A stretch of 64,000 bases of DNA from Gigantopelta aegis (GCF_016097555.1 NC_054702.1:111143014-111207013), one strand, 5' to 3'; shown: positions 1-11,091, numbered from the stretch's first letter. Numbers and translations: made by a program. The notes: generated by a model not told the origin, from the letters alone.

Positions 1-872
1 ATGGATCCTGGCTTAACTGTTTCTCCATGTGTCTAAACCTGGATTCTTGTTGATCAAACCTGGTATTCAGCTGGTTAATCATACCTTTGATGTCAGCTAA
101 GGCATCCAAAGATTCAACAGGAGAATTTACGGTTGCCATCTTACCCGGGACAGGTTTTCTCTGTGGAGGCTTATATCGCTCCTGGCGATCCTGTTCAATA
201 CTGCGGATCTCAGTGACTAAATTGTCAAAGGTATGCACAGTGTCAAACTTATGTCCAGAACAATCCTTCAAGTCGTGTCGAAGTCCATGCCAAAACCTGG
301 AACGTAGCATACGATCTGTGTCACTTGCATGCACTTCACCCTGGGACAAAGCTTGACCCATGAGGTTATCAAGTCGACAACTCCATGCTGATACAGTTTC
401 ACCTTCCTCTTGCCTGGCATTATAAAACTGCGCCATCAGAGTTTCACTGGAAGCTACAATACCATAAATACTCTTTAGCTTGTCTATCAGCTGATACACA
501 TTAGCTAAAGGACCCAGTCGCATCGCCACTCGAGCAGCATCACCCTTCAGAGATTGTCGAACAGCTTGTGTAATTGCGTCATATGAAAACGACTTTGCTT
601 TCAAAAGACACTCCACCTCATATAACCACACATCAAAATCTACATGACCCTTTGCAGAAGGGTCACCAGAAAAGTAAGAAATTTTGAGCGGTGGTATATA
701 TGAAGTGGTAGAAGACCTTCACTTCCTCCTTTGGCTGTTTGTTCTGTGATTCCACATACTGCTGCATCCATTCAAATAAAGCCTGAGGACTATCAGCTTT
801 AGGTTTTAAGTTCATCTCAGCAAGAGTCTGAGCCAAATCTTCTATCTCCTCAACACTCATAGCTTCTGCCAT
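1..872 (-). pseudogene. Retrotransposon Gag remnant, frameshifted and cut by window edge
   Basis: Gag proteins form the particle that packages retroelement RNA. Read on the minus strand, a Met at 872-870 opens an acidic N-terminal segment (begins MAEAMSVEEIEDLAQ) to about 710. The frame then shifts by one base and a second frame runs without a stop from about 709 to position 1. It contains the retrotransposon-gag signature FSGDPSAKGHVDFDVWLYEV, then KSFSYDAITQAVRQSL, a QFYNARQEEGETVSAW helix and a FWHGLRHDLKD segment, as in Ty3/gypsy-type and PNMA-like capsids. The end is a Gln/Arg-rich coiled-coil-like tail (NQLNTRFDQQESRFRHMEKQ). No CCHC zinc knuckle, protease or reverse transcriptase lies inside the window; they would be to the left. 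No LTR could be delimited on the right. The single frameshift makes a dead copy likely. Class is inferred from the capsid motif; clade is not assigned. Confidence 0.75.
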
Positions 873-2430
873 TTTGACAAACAACTATGACACTAATCAA
901 ATATTCAATATACTACTAATAACACAGCTAACTGCTGCAATAAATACAAACTGGTGAGTAAATGGCCTGCAATACAACAAAATACAATTTAATAACACTT
1001 GCTGAGATCTGAAATAAATGCAAGCTGTGAACTAATAACCTGCAATTATACCAAATTTGATTATTTCATCAAACAATCTATGTGCATAAAATATCAAACA
1101 TCATTGCAATCATAACTATTCACATGTATGCATTCACAACACAACAAGAACAGACACTAGTTGTGTTATTTCTAATGTACTAATATCTGAAAAGTAAAGC
1201 CAGCAATTCTATCAAATCACTGTAACATGAATAACAAATCAATGAATATAATCAATGTTCAGTGCATGTGCCAAGTGCAAGTGCTGCAAGTACAATTCTA
1301 ACCTAACACCAACCCAAATGACAGTCCATCAGTATTTGGTCGTCAAATGTCAAAGGGTTTATAAATGAATAATGTCACATCAAGAAAATCAAGACAAAGG
1401 ATGGAAGAAGAAAATTAAAATCTGTGCAAATGGTTAATACATATACTAATTAATAACTATTTATTTTATTTATTTATTTATTTAAATACTATATTAAAAT
1501 TAAATAGTTCAATCAAATTTACTAAATAAACAAGCAAATTAATTAAATAAACTAGATGCAATTTCCAAATTAAATTATCTAACTAAATTAACTAAATTAA
1601 GTAACAAAATTAAATTTGTTTACCTAAGTTTACCAAAAATGAACAAAACCAAACTAAATATTAAATCCAAACTAAAATAACTAAACAAATCAATCAAATC
1701 AAATAATTAAATCAGGTTAACCAACTAAATAAAATAATGAAGTAAAAAAAAAAAATATTCAATCAAGTTAACCAAATTAAACAACAAAGTCAACCAAATA
1801 AATCAACAAACTAAATAATGACAATCAAATTAAATTATTCAAGCAAGTTAACTAGTTAATAAAAATAAATGGAATTAATATGAAACTATGCTAAAAAAAA
1901 CAAAAACAGAATTTAAACTTTTGTTATAGAAAAAAACTTTAAACTGCAGAGTTTCCAAATAATTAACAAAACATTTAATCAAAACCAAAACACATGGAAA
2001 AATTAAATATGTAAACAAAGACAGATGATCAACAACAAAATCAAATATGTAAAATATGTACCTTTTTTCTAAAAGTACATGAACAAAATTAATTAAAGAT
2101 GTAAACAAAAAAACAAAGCAATTAAATTTGTAAACAGTAATCGACAAAACAAACTAAAAAAATTTTTTTTTTATTTAAACATGTAAGCAACAACAAAAAA
2201 TATTTAGAACAATAAAGTCTAATTAATTATTAAACTAGCAAAGAAAACAAAAATCAAATTAAATATAAACCATCCAAAATCTTTAAAAATAAAATGTGTT
2301 ACTCACGTCATCACAAACTTGCATCAACATATCACAATATTTAGCACATAAAAATAAAAATGTTCACAAATTTTCTGTTCACATCAGTTAATGTCAAATC
2401 ACATTATCCACGAAACATCCAACGATGAAC
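873..2430. other. AT-rich low-complexity stretch
   Basis: No coding region is supported. From about 1430 to 2280 the sequence is very AT-rich and made of loose, degenerate AAATTAA/CAAATTAA-like words with no clear period. It may include the untranslated leader of the Gag element to its left, but no primer-binding site or LTR border can be recognised. Confidence 0.5.
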
Positions 2431-2683
2431 CGAAGGTACAGCAGCCTTGACCTCCAATCCCGAGGATGTCCGATGGGTTCCCGAAGTTGACTGGTTCCGG
2501 CAACAAACGAAGACTCCCGATGTTAGACGATATTCACGTTCACCGGCAAGTACAGACGATTCCCGATGTCAGACGACTATCTCCCCATCTCCAGAAACTG
2601 AAACGTCGGCTCCATTGTTACTTCCCCGAAAAGACAACTGGACTCGGTGAAGATATTTTAACAGGGTTCTTTATTCCGGAGAG
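2431..2683. other. GC-richer island, unassigned
   Basis: This stretch is clearly GC-richer than its surroundings and holds loosely repeated words around CCCGATGT and CAGACGA. Short open frames exist in two phases but show no recognisable domain and no splice context. Not called as a gene. Confidence 0.3.
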
Positions 2684-2755
2684 ACCGGTCTCGGTGGCGT
2701 CGTGGCAGGCCATCGGTCTACAGGCTGGTAAGATCCCAAGGCATGGATACCGGTG
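2684..2755 (+). mobile_element. SINE 5' head fragment (tRNA-like)
   Basis: The segment carries the CGGTGGCGTCGTGGCAGGCC head and the GGTCTACAGGCTGGTA block also present, on the opposite strand, in the complete SINE copy at 38238-38620. Only the tRNA-like head is present; the body is missing. Confidence 0.6.
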
Positions 2756-4180
2756 AAAGATATTTTGCAACCCTTTAAACCGTGAAAATAAGGTTATTCA
2801 AAAAACAAACCCTATATAACAAAAAAACACTAGGAGAATAAGGATATATAGTCAAACAAACCCTATAAGCAAAAATAGCATTATTAAAATACATTCACAC
2901 TATACATAAACAGTCTTAAAACACCATATTAAAACGCATTAAAATATATATAAATACTCTGCTGCAGTCTAGTTATTATCTACAAATAATAGCAAATCGC
3001 TTGAACAAAAGAAAGAACGATACACTGAGCAATAGTTAACATCGCCACAGTAAACATCAAATATAGACATAATACACATACAGAATTACCGTACGTTAAA
3101 CAACTGAACATTAATCAATCGCCGATAATCTTAAATCATTATTTACAGCAAACAATTACACATATGGCGATATACAGTATAATAAAATAAAGGTAAGCTA
3201 CACAAAACATTATCTCCACAGGTGATACGGTTTACCTAGACCCATTGAAATACCAATACCTTTAGCTGTGGGCTTTAGGGCGGTAACATGATGAAAAAGC
3301 GTCAAACGTCTACAAGAAACAAGTAAACTAAAACGAATACATTTCTAATTTAATATACACACATACACACTATTCACATACATTTCTAAAACAATAATAA
3401 CGACTCATTTAATTATGGCTTGGCTATAGGAATATCCATTATTGTTACAGCGTAAGTGCCACGCCCAAATTCTAATACTTACATTAATTCAGTTTATTCC
3501 TTTATCAAAGTAAATGTTAATTGAAGTAGTTATTTATTTAAACCTTATTTGTAATTTATAAACTGTACTTTATATGTTAGTAAAATAGTAAAGTGAATTA
3601 GAAAAGTAGAAATATAACTCACCAATTATTCCAGTGTAAGATTGAAAGCAGATGAGTGCGTGGCCTGTGCAGCTCGTGATGTGTCAAGAAATGTCAGGTG
3701 AGTGACAGTGAATAGCCACCAACTGGGTCAAACACAGCTGGCCAGTCTATTGGTTGATCGTCACTGTCCCTGGTCAGAGGTCAGATGTAAAGACAGGTAA
3801 ATGCATGTCCCTACAGCTCCTAGCCAAAAGTTTAGGTGCATGTGCGTTGTGCATAATAAAATCATTAAAACAATAAAACCTACATGGTTACAAAAATACA
3901 CGTGTTCCACTTCCATGTAAAATGACCGAAAGGCTGCGAATGTTATGCCGGTTAGCGCGTCAGGGGGTCACGCGACTTGACTCTTGGAGTTCAGAGGCTT
4001 TTTGGCAAGTGATGGGAAAAACGCGACTTTTTATTGCGAATATATTAAAAACGGGTAACTTTTTTAAAATTGATTTTATTGATACCTCATATATATTGTA
4101 AATGGTATACGTAGATACCAAACAATAGTGAATTACGTTTTTGATAAATGTAGACCTTTAAGGCTCGCATACACAATATC
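2756..4180. other. Intergenic, no feature seen
   Basis: AT-rich unique-looking DNA with no supported coding region, RNA gene or tandem repeat. Short terminator-like and splice-like words occur but are not supported by any neighbouring exon. Confidence 0.5.
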
Positions 4181-4456
4181 TTAAGTAAGTAATTAAACAC
4201 TAATTACGGTTTAAACGGCGTGCGGTCACCGACCATCTGGCACGAGGGTAATCAGGGTCAGATGAGAACCAGCCAATCAGATGCCGGGTGCATGGCGGGA
4301 AGCTGCGATGTCCTGGCATTGGTAACATCTTGGACACTGTAGACGCAGCCAATCGGAGGCCTGGTATACGGCGTGGTAACTACATGTAAGATAGCACGAC
4401 TGCCGCGCTTAGTCTTGTGGTATTTAGCGCTAGCATAGAATGAAGAATATTTAATC
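4181..4456 (+). repeat. Split direct repeat A1
   Basis: 276-bp direct repeat, near-identical to 4764-5039. It begins TTAAGTAAGTAATTAAACAC and ends GAAGAATATTTAATC. The only clear difference seen by eye is one C/T change inside the CAGATG(C/T)CGGGTG word. Confidence 0.9.
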
Positions 4457-4469
4457 CCTGTGTGCGGTA

Positions 4470-4670
4470 TCTGCCCTGATGCGAGCCTTCTCTTTGGCCA
4501 ACGTACCAAACAGTCATGCTCCAGCTTTCTTAAGCCACACGTCCACTAGAATTAGCCCGTTACTATATAGTTCCTTCTTGGGCAAACTTAGGAAGGTATT
4601 AACGGATATTGGATATCCAGGGGATCAGTACACCGGGCATTCATTTCGCAGGGGTGGGGCAACTTGGGCA
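4470..4670 (+). pseudogene. Tyrosine recombinase C-terminal fragment
   Basis: The frame through the ATG at 4479 reads a recombinase segment: an AFSLANVPNSHAPAF stretch, a SSFLGKLRKVLTDIGYP helix and then the catalytic-box motif YTGHSFRRGGATWA. The H-x-x-R pair of this box (His and Arg of GHSFRR) is typical of DIRS/Ngaro-type and other eukaryotic tyrosine recombinases. The upstream catalytic Arg/Lys region and the downstream tyrosine are absent. After GGATWA the frame enters the B1 repeat, loses similarity and ends at 4703. A non-functional leftover of the element's integrase. Confidence 0.7.
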
Positions 4671-4763
4671 GTATCATGCTATGGGCTTTTATGCCGGGAA
4701 TAAAGCAACCAGTTTACCCATGAACATCTTGTTGTTGTTATTACTGCATTAGACAAACATAGT
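4666..4763 (+). repeat. Split direct repeat B1
   Basis: About 98 bp, starting GGGCAGTAT and ending GCATTAGACAAACATAG, matching 5221-5318 with a few substitutions. It lies directly against A2, as expected for a B1-A2 junction. Confidence 0.8.
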
Positions 4764-5039
4764 TTAAGTAAGTAATTAAACACTAATTACGGTTTAAACG
4801 GCGTGCGGTCACCGACCATCTGGCACGAGGGTAATCAGGGTCAGATGAGAACCAGCCAATCAGATGTCGGGTGCATGGCGGGAAGCTGCGATGTCCTGGC
4901 ATTGGTAACATCTTGGACACTGTAGACGCAGCCAATCGGAGGCCTGGTATACGGCGTGGTAACTACATGTAAGATAGCACGACTGCCGCGCTTAGTCTTG
5001 TGGTATTTAGCGCTAGCATAGAATGAAGAATATTTAATC
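4764..5039 (+). repeat. Split direct repeat A2
   Basis: Second 276-bp copy of the A repeat, near-identical to 4181-4456. The very low divergence suggests recent activity or recent gene conversion. Confidence 0.9.
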
Positions 5040-5220
5040 TCCCACCCACCCACACCATATTATTATTATTAGTATATATATATATATATATATTTGTACT
5101 TCTCTATGTTTAATTATGTATGTTATGAAAAAAAATTTTTTAGTAAAGATTAGTCTTAGGAATATAGATATACATGTAGTAGATAGATGGGAGCTTAGAT
5201 TCCTACGGCATCTTTTTGAT

Positions 5221-5318
5221 GGGCAGTATAATGCAATGGGCTTTTATGCCGGGAATAAAGCAATCAGTTTACCCATGAACATCTTGTTGTTGTTATTACT
5301 GCATTAGACAAACATAGT
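5221..5318 (+). repeat. Split direct repeat B2
   Basis: Second copy of the B repeat. It ends where integrase-pseudogene homology begins, a few bases downstream, so this end looks like the right border of the retroelement. Confidence 0.75.
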
Positions 5319-5322
5319 TTAA

Positions 5323-5796
5323 ATGAGAGAAATGGTGCAAGTTCCTCCCAGATGACTCAGGCTGAGCGTATAGTCAAGAGGAGTAGACTGCATGGAGCTA
5401 ACAAGTGCACACGTGGGAAACAACGTAGCTATACCTATCCCTCTTGTGGACAGGGGACGCGATGACCCACGAAATATTCCCTGAATAATCATAGACCATG
5501 ATGAGATCGATATGTACGCAATTTGTGTGAAAGCAGGGATTCTAAAAGGGAAGTTTACAGGCAATCAGTTTGATTTGTGCCCCCAGCGTTTACTTACTGA
5601 TGCTGATGTAAACCGTACAAAGTCAGTGACCTTACGCCAAGCTGTTAATCACGAATCCAACTGTGGTTGACAAGGATATGTTAGGTGTAACTGTGCTGGT
5701 CCTAAAAGATGCGAGTCCAATCGATGCAAATGTTTCAAAACCAAAATCCAATGTTCCAGTCGTTGTCATGGTAGCCTTGTGTGCAAAAACAAGTGA
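5323..5796 (+). pseudogene. KRBA2/SCAND3-like integrase gene, broken 3' end
   Basis: This is the C-terminal part of an integrase-derived gene of the KRBA2/SCAND3-like kind, common as transposon copies in invertebrates. It first reads MTQAERIVKRSRLHGANK. After a frameshift near 5425 it reads VAIPIPLVDRGRDDPRNIP, then GKFTGNQFDLCPQRLL. It finishes with a Cys-rich module (CNCAGPKRCESNRCKCF, then CSSRC and CKNK) and a TGA at 5794-5796. At least two in-frame TGA codons (near 5480 and 5667) and the frameshift show it is dead. The catalytic integrase core is missing. The 5' border coincides with repeat B2, so the Ngaro-like element may have inserted into, or replaced, the upstream part. Family is recognised from the VPxVDRGRxDxRNI and Cys-rich motifs. 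Confidence 0.75.
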
Positions 5797-5974
5797 CCTT
5801 TCTATACCAATATGTTACTTTCATGATTTGACACTGACTACTTGGTAACATTCAACTTCATCTTTATGTACAACTTCTGAAATGGTTTGATTTGAGTTTA
5901 AATAAAGCGTTACACTGGGACTTGAGTGGTGTGGTATTATAGATAGTACTTTAGTAATTTTGTGTTATGGCTGG

Positions 5975-6100
5975 CCATGATTTTCAGTCATTTCGTGAAA
6001 TGCCTGGAATTTTCAGTCATTTCGCGTATTGCCTGATGGTCACAGGCACTTCGCGAAATGACTGATTTGTTTAGACATTACGCGTAATGACTAGTTTCAC
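5975..6100. repeat. Cluster of CG-containing palindromes
   Basis: Repeated inverted words built on CAGTCATTTCGCGAAATG. The largest is a ~53-bp imperfect hairpin at 6013-6065 whose arms read CAGTCATTTCGCG and CGCGAAATGACTG. Further partial palindromes occur at about 5985-6005 and 6073-6092. May be the remains of a small MITE. Confidence 0.6.
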
Positions 6101-6110
6101 AGATTGACTG

Positions 6111-6112
<2 letters not shown>

Positions 6113-6199
<87 letters not shown>

Positions 6200-6297
6200 A
6201 TGTATGTATGTATGTATGTATGTATGTATGTATGTATGTATGTATGTATGTATGTGTATGTATGTATGTTATGTGTGTTTGTGTGTGTGTGTGTGTG
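6113..6297. repeat. Compound microsatellite (TA)n-(TATG)n-(GT)n
   Basis: About 84 bp of TA dinucleotide, then about 15 TATG units, then GT dinucleotide. It adjoins a fragment of the GGAGGGGACTAT repeat family on its right. Confidence 0.95.
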
Positions 6298-7339
6298 ACA
6301 GACAGAACGACGGAGACGAAACCTATAGTCCCCTCCGATGTAAAGCTATTTAACGTCAACCATATGAATCTTTGACTACCGTTCAGGCAGATATTGCGCA
6401 ATATAGATATATAGATTGTTCCCTAACGGTAAGAGAGCGTAATAACTGTCTAGCCCTCTTACCGTCAGAGTACTAGGGCTGTGTGCTCTATTGACGTCGT
6501 TAAACAAAACAAACTTTTTAAACATTATGTTTTATTGTTTCGAATAACCATTTCCATACATCCGAAGTGTTTATGGTCAGCCTACTGCGAAATGATATTT
6601 TTTTAATGATTCTAAAAACGGTTATAAAAACGAGCTCGTTTATTTTTGGAAGGTATTTCCCCGTTTCAACGCCATATATTCTTTTTTCACTCTATTGAAA
6701 CTTTATTATTTGTATATCAATCAAACTTAATAACTGTTTTCAAACTCGGTTCTACGACTTTAATGTAGTGACCAACCCACGGATGATGAAATTAGACTTG
6801 GCTCGCAGTGATAAAACCATATTTCGTACGGCGGTTATCACCCGATCGGTTTTTGAGGTAGATATGTCACGCCTTCTTGACACAAATGGGGTACCTGACG
6901 TCACTGGTTGGTTGATTTACCCACGAGATCTCGCGTGCCCATGCATGTGTTTCGCTAAACAAGCCAGTTAGTAAATACTCGGTATTTTCTTGCAGGAAAT
7001 GTGTAGTGGGAACAATACGACACTGGTATATGCGGTAAGTTTGTAAAAGATAACGAATAACGTTAACGGCTATCAATTTATCGTTGTTTCAATGTGCGTA
7101 TCTTCCTACTTTCTGCGGGGAAGGCGGTCCTTAGGAACGATAGTGTGTGTGTGTGTTTGTGTGTGTTTTTTTTTTGGGGGGGGTGGGGGGGGGTGGTGGT
7201 AGTCATACTCTCTAGCGGGGGGGGGGGCACAGTCACTAGTAGAGGGTAAGCTCTACATTTTATCATTATTTATATACTAATATAGAGTATGAAAAAAAGA
7301 ATCCGCCCAAAAATCCATACATTTATGTCTTTAATGGGA
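6298..7339. other. Intergenic with repeat fragment and homopolymer runs
   Basis: 6300-6345 is a minus-strand end fragment of the interspersed family whose other copies start at 25356 and 34758 (shared word GGAGGGGACTATAGGTTTCG on the minus strand). 7141-7230 holds GT, T and G runs. No coding region is supported. Confidence 0.5.
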
Positions 7340-7640
7340 AAGATCGGTCAGGGATCGATCCCTAGCTGTCTCAGTGTCTGTGGGCCCACTGGGCTATTTC
7401 TCGTTCCAGCCAGTGCACCACGACTGGTATATCAAGGGCCGTGGTATGCACTACCCAGTATGTGGGATGGTGCATATAAAAGACCCCTTGTGCTAATCGA
7501 AAAGAATAGCTTATGAAGTGACGACAGCGGGTTTCTTCTCTCAATATCTCTGTGATCCGTAACCATATGTCCAATGCCATATAACCGAGATTAAAATGTT
7601 TTGAGTGCGTCGTTAAATAAAACATGTCCTTCCTTGAAGG
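7340..7640 (+). mobile_element. tRNA-derived SINE copy, 5'-truncated
   Basis: Begins near a box-B-like GGGATCGATCCC and continues through the shared SINE body: GGGCCCACTGGGCTATTTCT, GTGGGATGGTGCATATAAAA, CTAATCGAAAAGAATAGC, GCGGGTTTCTTCTCTCAATA, CATATAACC and GAGTGCGTCGTTAAATAAAA. It ends in a CCTTCCTT tail. The box A half of the tRNA head is not recognisable. Confidence 0.8.
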
Positions 7641-7689
7641 GAAGGACACAGCCCATCCCTTCGCCGCTTTTAAAAGGCCTGCTATAGAG

Positions 7690-7815
7690 GTATAATATCC
7701 GCCCGGTCCCCTCCATTATTATTTTTAGTTAGGGGTTAGGGGTTAGGGTTAGGGTTGGGGTTGGGTTTGGGGTTGGAGTTAGAGTTAGGGGGGGGGGGCG
7801 GGCGGATATTTTTCC
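7690..7815 (+). mobile_element. Short inverted-repeat element with GGGTTA core
   Basis: Ends are inverted (ATATCCGCCCGG at the left, GGGCGGGCGGATAT at the right). The inside is a G-rich run of GGGTTAGGGTTA-like words. Confidence 0.5.
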
Positions 7816-7867
7816 GTGTTTCTATTCATTCTGTTAATGTCTTAGAGCAGTTTCACAACTTACATTC

Positions 7868-7955
7868 ATTTACCTTAGTTTGACACCCATTAGCCTATGT
7901 ATATGTTTCGTGCTTGGGTGTCGTTAAACATTCATTCATTGATTCATTCACAGAC
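7868..7955 (+). mobile_element. SINE 3' tail fragment
   Basis: TTTGACACCCATTAGCC followed by GGTGTCGTTAAACATTCATT and a CATT-rich tail, the 3' end type also seen at 23530-23595 and 45670-45727. Confidence 0.65.
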
Positions 7956-9094
7956 CTCTGACAAACTCCATTTCACCTCGTTTACTCATAACCTGACTGA
8001 ACAGTGTTATTATTATCTGACACCAAACTTCCACACTCAGGGCATGAAATAACATCTTATGCAACCCCTGCAATCAAGAAAATATCCATGGTAAAAACAC
8101 TTGGCAATTGAAAACCCTCAGAATGTAGTCCAAGGCAAAGAAATACCTTGAAGAATTAAAACATTCCATGCCATTGCAGTTGGCCTTGTGCATTGCAGAG
8201 GTTGTTGTGAACAGTGAAAAACAGTCCATTATTTACACTTGGTGGGTGAAATAAAAATTCCCCTGCTTCCCCCAAAACAATCTTAGATTTGTTTTCAACA
8301 GACAGATGTTTGTTATATAGCTTGTGTTTCTGTTACATTTTAATTGCATAATGCTCTAAAATACATCACAGAGGTCCTAATGTTTCAGAGGTCCCAAATT
8401 CATCTCTTACCTCATAATGTTTTATTTCCAGCAAACCATTTTTATCTTAGCATGACGTATTTCCTTCAATCTAATTCAAATTATCTCCACTGGTTAATTA
8501 CTATTACCTGTGGATCTAACAGCACCCCGTTGGAGCTTATGTCCAATTGACCTTTCATGCGACCAATCAAAACCTTACTTGCAAAATCATGCCAGTGATT
8601 TGAAAAGAATTTGATAACATTCGGGATTATGCTGAGGGTATACGAAATGATTCGGGTGAATTACTAAGTATGCCGGAAACTAATTGCAATATAAAATTTT
8701 ATATAAAATTTGTTTCAAGACGAAAAAAAACCCCTGTGATGGTATAGCCATAAAATCTGTTTATACTAGTATACATTCCAGAGTTTATTACTGCACTTTT
8801 CCCCCTGTTTTCCATGTTGAAATAGACCAACAAGTTCGCCTATTGCATAAATAGTCTCACCCGATATTTTTAGAATTTGTATGCTCCCGAATAACGCTAT
8901 GAAAGGTGAAGTGTAATTGGTTAATATTTATTTTGTTATTTATAGATCAGTAGACCAGTAGAGCTCATTTTAATCAGATTGTATTTCTTTTGTCCTGTTA
9001 TATATAAGAAATAACAGATAATCCAAAAATGAGGGGTCAGGGCTTGCCCAGTGTATTGCCAAATTAGCCGATTTCATTTCAACTTATTTTCATG
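7956..9094. other. Intergenic, no feature seen
   Basis: Unique-looking DNA. No supported coding region, tandem repeat or recognisable transposon. Confidence 0.45.
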
Positions 9095-9337
9095 CTAATA
9101 TCCAATTAAGGTTCAAGCACGCTGTCCTGGGCACACACCTCAACTATCTGGGCTGTCAGTCCAGGACAGTGGGTTAGTTGGTTAGTGGTTAGTGAGAGAG
9201 AAGAGTGTGTAGTGGCCTTACAACTACCCATTGCACCCTTAAGAACTTGGTCTGGGTTGAAGCCGCTACCGGGATGCAAACCCTGTACCTACCAGCATGT
9301 AGTCCGATGGTTTAACCACTGCGCCACCGAGGCCAGT
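9095..9337 (-). mobile_element. tRNA-derived SINE copy (second head type)
   Basis: On the minus strand it starts GGCCTCGGTGGCGCAGTGGT (box A-like) and carries GGGTTTGCATCCCGG (box B-like), then a body ending in CCTTAATTGG. The same 3' body occurs on the minus strand near 44910-45020. Confidence 0.75.
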
Positions 9338-10562
9338 CCATTAGCCAATTGTTAATTTCTATACGTAGTGGCAACAGCATTTAGTATTTGGCTAATTAAA
9401 TAGTCCTTACAGTGATAGAAGTAAGCAAAATTGTTCACTATAGTCCACCGGTCAAGTACATCTAGAAATACTTGTCTGCCAGTATTTTCACTTATTCAAA
9501 TAAATGGTTTGTTTCATTCAAGTGCAAGGACAATGTTTTTTACTGCTCAAAATGAAACTGCATTTAACATTTTTACTTGTCCATAGGACAACTATTAAGG
9601 TAAAATATGTTTACAAGTCCAAATACATTTTCACTTGCCAGGACAAACGGACAAGTGCTTGTTTCGAACACTGCCATAAAACCCCCCACATTTTAATAAT
9701 TTTCAAGGAAATACTCTATATATATTTTAAAATTGGCTAAGCCAAAATTTGTTCCAGTCTCACCCCAGGGGATGTTCCCAATGTTTGTAATAATATATGG
9801 CTCATATAGTATTGAAACAGCTGTATTTCTTCTTCTTGTTTTGTTTTGTCAAGGGTTTCAAGAAATACTGAATTCTAGGCAGCTAGTGACAACCACATAG
9901 TCACCTACTTTTCATATGCTCAATAAATACAGCTGCCAACATTTCTCAAAGAAAAAGAACCTTGTTGTCCAGTGGTTGGGAAACTCTAATCAAGAACTAA
10001 CTGCTTCATTGTTGTATCGTGACTTTTGAATATTGATCAAATTTAATTTGTGTAACTAGAACTCGATGATAGGAGGCCAATTCAAGGTAAACAAAAACTG
10101 CACCAGTGAAGGTTCTTTTTGTGTATTTACTGAACTTGCCTCGGGTATATATCATTGTTCACCGAATGTCGTCACGATTTCTGTTTTCAAACGTCTTGGT
10201 CTGTCGAATTTGTTTGTGTGGTATTTCTGTGTTGATAGACATGGTTCAGTGAACATATTGTCAAGTAAGTATAATGCCTACCCCCCCCCCCCCCCCCCCC
10301 CCCCATAAGAGTTGTACATGTTTATCAAGCAAAAAGTAACCCTATTGATGTGAATTTTCTGGCGAGAAAGCAGCTTACACATGCAGGTAAAGAGAGAGTA
10401 ATTAAAGTACAATAATCAATTAGCTGCGAGTTATGATCTGATCAAACTTAGGCTATGTAGTTATTGTGTTTTGTCTTTTATGTTCCTTTCCTATTATCTC
10501 ACTCTGTGTCACTGCTCGCACTTACACTGTTTTATTCCATCTGTTTTACTTTCTCACTTCAT
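9338..10562. other. Intergenic, no gene seen
   Basis: Contains a C homopolymer at about 10281-10304. Short open frames here have no recognisable domain. Confidence 0.45.
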
Positions 10563-10570
10563 TTAATACC

Positions 10571-10743
10571 CACTGGCGTAGCCAGGATTTTAGATTGTGG
10601 GTGGGGGTGGGGACAACCCACATTATTAAAGTATGTATATATGTTTATATGATTTTATAAAGTTTAATAGGTTTTATTTTTTTTAGGGGGGGGGGGGGGT
10701 GCAGGGATGATGGCCCCTGTGTGCACATCTCTCTATGCCACTG
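10571..10743. mobile_element. hAT-like MITE with 8-bp target duplication
   Basis: Left end CACTGGCGTAGCC and right end TATGCCACTG form short imperfect terminal inverted repeats. The flanks 10563-10570 and 10744-10751 are both TTAATACC, an 8-bp duplication as hAT transposases make. The interior is non-coding and has a long G run. Confidence 0.75.
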
Positions 10744-10751
10744 TTAATACC

Positions 10752-11091
10752 CTATCAATAATTTAATTTTCCAGTTTTGTCTAGCTCAGTCTTACACAAC
10801 ACATATGCACACACAACATATACACACATATTTATAAACTGTAAATTTAATCGGTCTATAGCATAATAAGCAAAGCTGTTAAAGCCATTTGAACAGTTTC
10901 CCATCGTTCTGACTGCTTCTCTTCTTGTGATTTGTACTGCCGATTGCCTTCTTTGTACTTGCCCGGTGCCACATTTTGCAAGGATCTGTGTGCACTTGTG
11001 TCAGGTTTTGAATACAAAGATGAATTTCATAACTACAGCTGTAATGGAGGTCGCCATATTTGTTACTTAACACAGCAGTGGCTATATATAC
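10752..11091. other. Upstream flank of the convertase gene
   Basis: No exon can be placed with confidence. A TATA-like word (GGCTATATATACA) lies at about 11080-11092, just before a 28-bp tandem array. The polypyrimidine tract and AG at 11549-11550 just before the start codon suggest that a non-coding first exon lies somewhere upstream. Confidence 0.3.

Larger units (their letters stand above)
4181..5318 (+). mobile_element. Ngaro/DIRS-like retroelement remnant with split direct repeats
   Basis: The order is A1 (4181-4456), tyrosine-recombinase fragment (about 4470-4670), B1 (4666-4763), A2 (4764-5039), a ~180-bp spacer, and B2 (5221-5318). A1 and A2 are each 276 bp and differ at about one position by eye. 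B1 and B2 are ~98 bp with a few differences. The A1-internal-B1-A2-B2 order is the hallmark of Ngaro-type tyrosine-recombinase retrotransposons, and the only coding remnant is a recombinase C-terminus, as expected just upstream of B1. Gag, reverse transcriptase and most of the recombinase are deleted, so this is a non-autonomous derivative. The A2-B2 spacer, which includes an ATT/TA microsatellite near 5060-5093, is atypical. Family assignment is inference from architecture plus the recombinase motif. Confidence 0.65.

Noticed and set aside
4258..5053. Twin minus-strand open frames of about 70-80 codons
   Set aside because: They lie inside the A1 and A2 direct repeats and have no recognisable domain.
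6104..6298. Open frame of IY/CMYV repeats
   Set aside because: Translation of a TA/TATG/GT microsatellite.
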